From Achatina immaculata (Eukaryota > Mollusca > Gastropoda > Stylommatophora > Achatinidae), in assembly GCA_009760885.1 (NCBI GenBank), contig CM019700.1, positions 2,533,405-2,597,404 on the forward strand: a stretch of 64,000 nt of DNA. Direction: 5' to 3'. The notes beneath the pieces are model-generated. The model ran no database searches. It was not told the DNA's origin and saw only the letters and a list, made by a program, of their open reading frames with translations. The position numbers were made by a program, and so were the translations under genes. Shown in pieces: positions 51,701 to 60,700 of the stretch; the stretch's first letter is position 1; every line of letters begins with the position of its first letter.

Positions 51701-54700
51701 AATAAACCATTTATTCAGTAAAGTTATCCATGGACTCGCTATAATTAGTGTATAAGTATACACAAAACAGTAAAATGTACTCGTTAAGTAATAAAGTTGT
51801 TCCTACTTTTTTCCTAGTTTATGCATTTTTATCTGTGGACTGTGCTAACCACAACTCTACTCACCGACTTTCTGGTCAACGTACTGTTCTTCAAGTGGTA
51901 CACTGCGCTGTCGACGGCAACAACTCCAACAACTGTGTTAGGTAAGCCTGTCAGGGTTACTGTCCCTATGTCTCCTGGACGAAACAGCCTCTTTCGGTCA
52001 TCCTCATGATTGATAGAAATCTATTCAGAAAACATAGTAAGTTCTTTTGCTTCACATATCCATGTCATGATGACCGGACATTACAGCTGTGATAAGTCAT
52101 AGATTTACAACAATGCAAACACATTTTCTTGAATAAACTTAAGGCAGTTACAAACTAAACAAGATATCCAGACACTGATAACATTCTACAAATGTGGTTT
52201 CCAAACTATTATGGACTACCGTCCCTCTTTTTCCCCGTGTCATATCCCTACTACTCCCAAAAACTTTCTGCACACTTTTGATTTCCATGCCCACTCTCCC
52301 TCTCACCTCTCTCTGATCTTCCCATCATTCTCAAACTTCCCATCATTCTCAGACTTCCCATCATTCTCAGACTTCCCATCATTCTCAGACTTCCCATCAT
52401 TCTCAGATTTCTGATCATTTTCAGAGGGAACAATACTGATTACTTTGGGAATCACTGTTGCACAACTTCTGTGGAGGACTTTACTAATCAGCAATTTTTT
52501 GCTCCTGGGGGATCTCTGTGTGTCTGTAAACTAAATTCATTTTCAGTTGGAGCTGTGAAGAGTTTAAAACATGGGTCAACGAAGCAAGGAAGCATTGGAT
52601 CATGGTGAAGTATCTTATTTAAAACATGGGTCAACGAAGCAAGGAAGTATTGGATCATGGTGAAGTATCTTATTTAAAACATGGGTCAATGAAGCAAGGA
52701 AGTATTGGATCATGGTGAAGTATCTTATTTAAAACATGGATCAATGAAGCAAGGAAGTATTGGATCATAGTGAAGTATCTTATTTTTTGCAGACTGGACT
52801 CAAGAACCAAGCTTCTGAGCAAGCTGCACCACCATGATAAACATTTCAACCTACAACATGTTGGCTGGTCTCAAGGGCAGAATGTCAGACGGGCCTGCGT
52901 GCCCAATTCTTAACCCTTTTGAAATAAAGATCAATCAATCAATCAATCAATCAAGTATCACAACAGATCTCAATCTACAACATATTAGCTGGTCTCAAGT
53001 AGCACAACAGCCTGTATCTGGGAGCACCATTGAGGAGGAGATGTGGTTTGCTGGCTTCAATAACATCGACACCATCTTAACCGCACTAACATCTCTTCAC
53101 ATGGACACTTAATCACTTAGCAACAAACTTGACTTATTTAGCAACAAACTTGACTCATTTTGCAACAAATTTGACTTATTTAGCAACAAAGTTGACTCAT
53201 TCAGCAACAAACTTGACTCATTTTGCAACAAACTTGAATGCAGGTATCTTATTGCACGGGAAGATGAGTATAAAGGCTCCCAGATGAAACAGCAGATCTC
53301 TCAGCTCTGTCATCAGAGTGGCCGCTTAATCTTGGTAAAGTTTTGCTAGAGCTGGCAGCCTCATGACTTCCATGTTTCTCTCATTTATCATACCTACATC
53401 TCACATGCTATCCTTCACTACTAGCCATCACAGAAACAGCAGACAGTGCACAAAAATTATATACCCTCAGAGATCAGACAATGATAGCACACAGCAGCAC
53501 AAGAAGATAAACCTGAGTGAGGCATGCTGTGACAAGCAGCACAAGAAGATAAACCTGAGTGAGGCATGCTATGACAAGCAGCACAAGAAGATAAACCTAA
53601 GTGAGTCATGCTGTGACAAGCAGCACAAGAAGATAAACCTGAGTGAGTCATGCTATGACAAGCAGCACAAGAAGATAAACCTGAGTGAGGCATGCTGTGA
53701 CAAGCAGCACAAGAAGATAAACCTGAGTGAGTCATGCTATGACAAGCAGCACAAGAAGATAAACCTGAGTGAGTCATGCTATGACAAGAAGCACAAGAAG
53801 ATAAACCTAAGTGAGTCATGCTGTGACAAGCAGCACAAGAAGATAAACCTGAGTGAGTCATGCTATGACAAGCAGCACAAGAAGATAAACCTGAGTGAGT
53901 CATGCTGTGACAAGCAACACAAGAAGATAAACCTGAGTGAGGCATACTGTGACAAGCAGCACAAGAAGATAAACCTGAGTGAGTCATGCTATGACAAGCA
54001 GCACAAGAAGATAAACCTGAGTGAGGCATGATATGACAAACTTCTCTAGAAATGATGTAACATTACCTAGAATGTATAAAATAGGACAAAAAGTAGGAGC
54101 AACTTTATTACTTAATGATTACAAAGTTGTGACGTTTCGGCGTGAGCCTTAATCATACAAAAACATACAGGATGAAGAAATAGAGAGAGGAGATAAAGTA
54201 TAGATTCACATGAATACTATTTTTTTTAAAATTTTTTTCTTAAAAGAGTACTTAGCTGTAAATTGTAAGGTATAACATTACCTAAAGCTAGCTCTCTCCT
54301 ACATAAAATGTAACATTGCCTAAAGCTAGCTCTCTCCTACATAAAATGTAACATTGCCTAAAGCTAGCTCTCTCCTACATAAAATGTAACATTGCCTAAA
54401 GCTAGCTCTCTCCTACATAAAATGTAACATTGCCTAAAGCTAGCTCTCTTCTACATAAAATGTAACACTGCCTAAAGCTAGCTCTTCTACATAAAATGTA
54501 ACATTGCCTAAAGCTAGCTCTCTTCTACATAAAATGTAACACTGCCTAAAGCTAGCTCTCTTCTACATAAAATGTAACATTGCCTAAAGCTAGCTCTCTT
54601 CTACATAAAATGTAACATTGCCTAAAGCTAGCTCTCTTCTACATAATGTCTAATCTAATCTAAGTGCCAAGCCACAATAGGTTATCAGTTCTTCCCACAA

Positions 54701-57700
54701 TTCCCTGTCTCTGCATTTATTATGAGATCTGCCGGTGACTTTCTTCCTAGCCTCACTGACAGCCCATACAGTAACTTCTCTCTCCCTGTCTTCCTCTATC
54801 TCTTCTTCCCTCAATTTTTACAGTTGCCACAGTGTGTTTCAATTTTCCTCTTCTCAGGAAATGTCCTACAAATCTCACTTGTCTGCCTCTGATCTTTGCT
54901 ATAATTTGCTTTTTAACTCCAGCCTCTCTTAAGACTTCTTTATTGGTTTTCTTGGCTGTCCATGGTACCTTCAACATCCATATTATAAATGACATTTCTA
55001 TGGCCTCCATTTCTCGCTGTACTCTCTTATTCATGGCCATGCTTCACATCCATAAAACAAAATTGGCTCGATGTAACATTTAAGTACTCAGAATCTTGTT
55101 TCCATTGATACAGATCTGCTGCACAAGATGTGTCTCATTGTCTGGAATGCTGACTTGGTTTGAGCACGTCTGCTTTTTATTTCATTGTGACATTTCCCAT
55201 CAGCTGTTATAATAGTTTCTAAATACTTGAATCTATCAACTTGTTTCAGTTCTGTGCCATCGATAGTAATGCTACATTTTGGTGGTATTCTTTTCCTTTT
55301 ATTCAGGCTGAGACCTTTACTTTAATTTTCACGAACCACGACATCCAGAAGAGCCTTTAGTTCCCCTTCACTTTTAGCAATCAGAACTGTGTCATCTGCA
55401 TATCTTAATGTAATATTACCTAAAGCTAGCTCCGTCTCCTACATAATGTAACATTACCTAAAACTATCTATCTTCTACATAATGTAACATTACTTAAAGC
55501 TAGCTCTCTTCCAGATAATGTAACATTACCTATAGGTAGCTCCATCCTAAAAGTAAAAGTAAAGATAGTCCCATAGCATTTCAAATGCCGTAGGGGGTGA
55601 AGCGTTAGAGGCCTCATTATGCTGGGTCATCAGCGTGTGAGGTAGGGTGACCAGTTCCTTTCCTCGCTGCCTTTACTTCCCAGATTTTCTCTGGTACCCA
55701 TTTTACGAGGCTGGGTCGACCTCAGGGCCGTATTGGTCGGAAAAAAAATCCCGCTCAGCTGGGGATTCGAACCCTCGACCATTTGGTTGCTAGACGAGTG
55801 CTCTAACCACTACGCTAGCCGGCCCACAGCTCCATCCTACATAATGTAATATTACCTAAAGCTAACTTTTTCCTACATAATGCAACACTATCTAAAGCTA
55901 GCTCTTTCTCTCCTACCTAATGTAACATTACCTAAAGCTAGCTCTCTTCTACATAATGTAACATTACCTAAAGCTAGTTTCATCCTATATATTGTAACAT
56001 TACCTAAAGCTGGTGCTCTCTCTCCTACCTAATGTAACATTACTTAAAGCTAGCTCTCTCTCTCTCCTACATAATGTAACATTACTTAAAGCTAGTTCTC
56101 TCTCTCCTACATAATGTAACATTACTTAAAGCTAGCTCTCTCTCTTCTACAAAATGTAACATTACTTAAAGCTAGCTCTCTCTCTCTCTTCTACATAATG
56201 TAACATTACTTAAATCTAGCTCTCTCTCTCCTACATTATGTAACATTACCTAGAACTAATTTCCTTCTACACAAAGAAACATTACTTAGAGCTAGCTATC
56301 TCTCTCCTACATAATGTAACATTACCTAGAACTAATTTCCTTCTACACATAGAAACATTACTTAGAGCTAGCTCTCTCTCTCTCCTACATAATGTAACAT
56401 TATCTAAAACTAATTTCCTTCTACACAAAGAAATATTACTTAGAGCTAACTCTCTTTCTCCTACATAATGTAACATTACTTAAAGCTAACTCTCTCTCTC
56501 TTCTACATAATGTAACATTACCTAGAACTAATTTCCTTCTACACTAAGAAACATTACTTAGAGCTAGCTCTCTTTCTCCTACATAATGTAACATTACTTA
56601 GAGCTAGCTCTCTCTCTCCTACATAATGTAACATTACATAGAACTAATTTCCTTCTACACATAGAAACATTACTTAGAGCTAGCTCTCTCTCTCCTACAT
56701 AATGTAACATTACCTAAAACTAATTTCCTTCTACACAAAGAAATATTACTTAGAGCTAGCTCTCTTTCTCCTACATAATGTAACATTACTTAAAGCTAGC
56801 TCTCTCTCTTCTACATAATGTAACATTACTTAGAACTAATTTTCTTCTACACAAAGAAAAATTACTTAGAGCTAGCTGTCTTTCTCCTACATAATGTAAC
56901 ATTACTTAGAGCTAGCTATCTCTCTCCTACATAATGTAACATTACCTAGAACTAATTTCCTCTACACAAAGAAACATTACCTAGAACTAGCTATCTTTCT
57001 CCTACATAATGTAACATTACTTAAAGCTAGCTCTCTCTCTTCTACATAATGTAACATTACCTAGAACTAATTTCTTCTACACAATGAAACATTACTTAAA
57101 TCTAGCTCTCTCTCTCTCCTACATAATGTAACATTACCTAAAGCTAGCTATCTACTACATAATGTAACATTACCTAGAACTAATTTCCTTCTACACAAAG
57201 AAACATTACTTAGAGCTAGCTCTCTCTCTCTCCTACATAATGTAACATTACCTAGAACTAATTTCCTCTACACAAAGAAACATTACTTAGAGCTAGTCCA
57301 CACCTCGCCATCACACCGTTCCTCAATGTCAACCCAAACAGAATCAGAAATAACCTCTGACCCCAGCTCATCCCCACGGACAGAGAAAGCAAGTATGCGT
57401 GCTCCTGGAGACATTTCTTGGGTTATCTTGAAGTGGAAGGTTGTAAAACTGCCCTGGATGTTTCTTGTGCTGACTTGCCACACGATGCGTCCTCGAGATA
57501 CCACCTACAAGATCACATTACAAGAACATTCAAAGAGCTGAAGCTTCAAAGAACATTTAAAGTTATGCCAGATTGTCTATCCCTAGAAAACATAATTACT
57601 ATTTGGCAGCGGTTGTTTATTCACCCAGCCATGCCTCTTATTCTGCTCACATTTGCTTGAACGTGACACGTGAAAGTGACATTATTTTTGCCACAGTTGC

Positions 57701-60700
57701 TTAATTTGCACACAGAATATTACAAATTATTCATTTATATTTTAATGACAAAATTTTATCATTTCAATAAGTGACAATACTTCACAAAAAGATTCTGAAA
57801 ATGATATTTAAATTTTTAAAATTAACTGATAATGAATATGATAAATTTAGGTAACATAACTTGAGTAAAAAAGAAAATGACAATGTTTTGTTAACATACT
57901 TTAAATTGCAACTTTCAATTATGCGAAAAAGTGACAATACTTTCTTTGACTTCTACAAACACAGAAATTGATAATATGTCCATAACAACATGTGACACTG
58001 AAACATAACATGATAATGCTGCCAAAATGAGCCTAAAGGTTTCAAATTTTAAAATAACTCTTGAGTAAATGTTTTAATTTTTGTTTGTGATATTTATGTC
58101 TTTGTGCTGCTAAAACATGATGCCTCATGGCAGCCTTTTTTCCAGTGATTGTGTTAACCAGCGATTACCAGTAAATTGATCATCATCAGGTGCCATGCTG
58201 ACTGGCATTGGCTATTATGCTTCTCCAGAGTACACGATCCTTCATACAGGCCATTAGCTCAGTTGGTGATCTCCTCTCACATCATCCTGTCAGACTGTCC
58301 AGTATCATTTCTCTTAGTCTTCCCCTGGCTCTTCTTCCCTCTATTTTTCCTGTTGTTATAATATTTTCAATGCCCCCTCTTCTCACTGTATGTCCTATGA
58401 AAGTACATTGTGTCTTTCCTATTTTTTTTTACAAGATTTTTATATCTCCAGCTCTTCTCAAACATTATCCATCAGTTATTTTTGCTGTCCAGGAAATTTG
58501 CAACATTCTTCTAATACATTCTTCTAAGACATTCTTCTAAGATATTCTTCTACGATATTCTTCTAAGACACCAGTAAATTACCAGTTAAAAAAAAGAGAG
58601 ACAGAAACTTTTGCTGGCCATTGATTACCATAACAGTTAATATTATAAAAAAAGAAAACTAGTAACAAAGCGACCAGTGAAATCTAATGGAGGATAATCA
58701 GGCCAGTAGACTGATGACTCTCAATTTGCATGATGGATAATCACTCAGTTTTGACTTTGGTTTGCCACATAAGCATTCTGTAATGATTAAATCTTGCCAC
58801 AAATACAATAAGAAGAAAGAAACAAGTACATACAAACTTTTAGTTTCCCATGATGTTTGTAAAGTATGTTTACCTTTACATTAAAAAAACAGTATAAAGT
58901 ACTGAATGTTGTATTGAGAAAACTGATATTATGGAAGTAATTTATGAAAGATGAAAGATAGGTATAGTTGTACTGGTTTCAAAAAATCCTAGAATGATCA
59001 CTAGTCTTTTCATAAATTTACTTTCACACCTGCGTAGATTTTAGTCTGTCTTTTCATAAATTTACTTTCACACCTGCGTAGATTTTAGTCTGTCTTTTCA
59101 TAAATTTACTTTCACACCTGCGTAGATTTTAGTCTGTCTTTTCATAAATTTACTTTCACACCTGCGTAGATTTTAGTCTATGAAGGAAAATCAGTGACTC
59201 ACCACAAGGTTCACCGTCTGGATGTGCTCTGCGGACGTATACCTGGTGGTCACTGTCATATAATCACCAACCTTGGGTGTCTGGTCTCTTTTGTCCTAGA
59301 CACAGTCAGTGATTGACAGACATTATAACCAAGTGTGTAAGTCAAAATCTGTGTGTATGTTAACAATTATGTGTAGACATAAGCAGCGACTGACACACAT
59401 TATAACTGGATGTTCAAGTCAATCTGTGTGTATGTTAATCTGCGTACATTAATCTCTATGTATGTTAACAATTAATTGTGTCTTTTATTTTATGTAGGTA
59501 AAGGTAGTAGCTGTGAATCAACCTCACTGCACATGGTCAAGCCGTACGTGCTCTGTAACCCTGTCAGCAGCTGACCAGAAGCTACCAACTAGCGGTGCCA
59601 ACAGCATGGACTACATCACTATGGGTGACATCACTATGGGTGACATCACTATGGGTGACATCACTACGGGTGACATCACTACGGGTGACATCACTATGGG
59701 TGACATCACTACTAACATCACTATGGGTGACATCGCTATGGGTGAAATCACTAAGGATAACATCACTATGGGTGACATCACTATGGGTGAAATCACTATG
59801 GGTGACATCGGGTGACATCACTACAGGTAACATCACTATGGGTGAAATCACTATGGGTGACATCACTATGGGTAACATCACTATGGGTGACATCGCTATG
59901 GGTGACATCACTATGGGTAACATCACTATGGGTGAAATCACTATGGGTGACATCACTATGGGTAACATCACTATGGGTGAAATCACTATGGGTGACATCA
60001 CTATGGGTAACATCACTATGGGTGAAATCACTATGGGTGACATCGCTATGGGTGACATCACTATGGGTGACATCGCTATGGGTGACATCACTACTCCTTC
60101 CCAAAGAGTTAATCCTGGTACCCATTATTTCAAGTGGCTGGGTGAACCCTGGGAGTTTGTTTGTAAGCCACAGTCTGACCACCGCCACGTGGTGGGAGTT
60201 TGTTTGTGAGCCACAGTCTGATCACCGCCACGTGGTGGGAGTTTGTTTGTGAGCCACAGTCTGACCACCGCCACGTGGTGGGAGTTTGTTTGTCAGCCAC
60301 AGTCTGACCACCGCCATGTGGTGGAAGTTTGTTTGTGAGCCACAGTCTGACCACCGCCAAGTGGTGGGAGTTTGTTTGTGAGCCACAGTCTGACCACCAC
60401 CACGTGGTGGGAGTTTGTTTGTGAGCCACAGTCTGACCACCGCCACGTGGTGGGAGTTTGTGAGCCACAGTCTGACCACCGCCACGTGGTGACATGGTGG
60501 GTGGAAACTGAAACCAGGTCACCTGGTTGGTGAGTGTTTAATTCACTACACCAGCATGGCCTCCTCTCTTTGATATGTTCACCATATGTGAACTGAATCT
60601 GTTAGTCATAGCACAACACACACAGAATGTTGCAATAACAAACAATAATCAGAGAACATTGAAATGATCAAAGAACAATGACACAATCAAAGAACAATGA

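Larger units (their letters stand above)
54265..57296. repeat. 38-39 bp minisatellite, interrupted by a LINE and a SINE
   Basis: Pieces 54265-54652, 55408-55549 and 55828-57296. Unit ctacataatgtaacattacc + taaagctagctctctctc; a second unit type (actaatttccttctacacaa) is interleaved from 56250. Ends about 8 nt from the C3 exon 3 donor. Confidence 0.95.

Noticed and set aside
53363..54031. Cys-containing 14-residue repeat protein
   Set aside because: 42-bp array with both strands open; no signal peptide or other domain.
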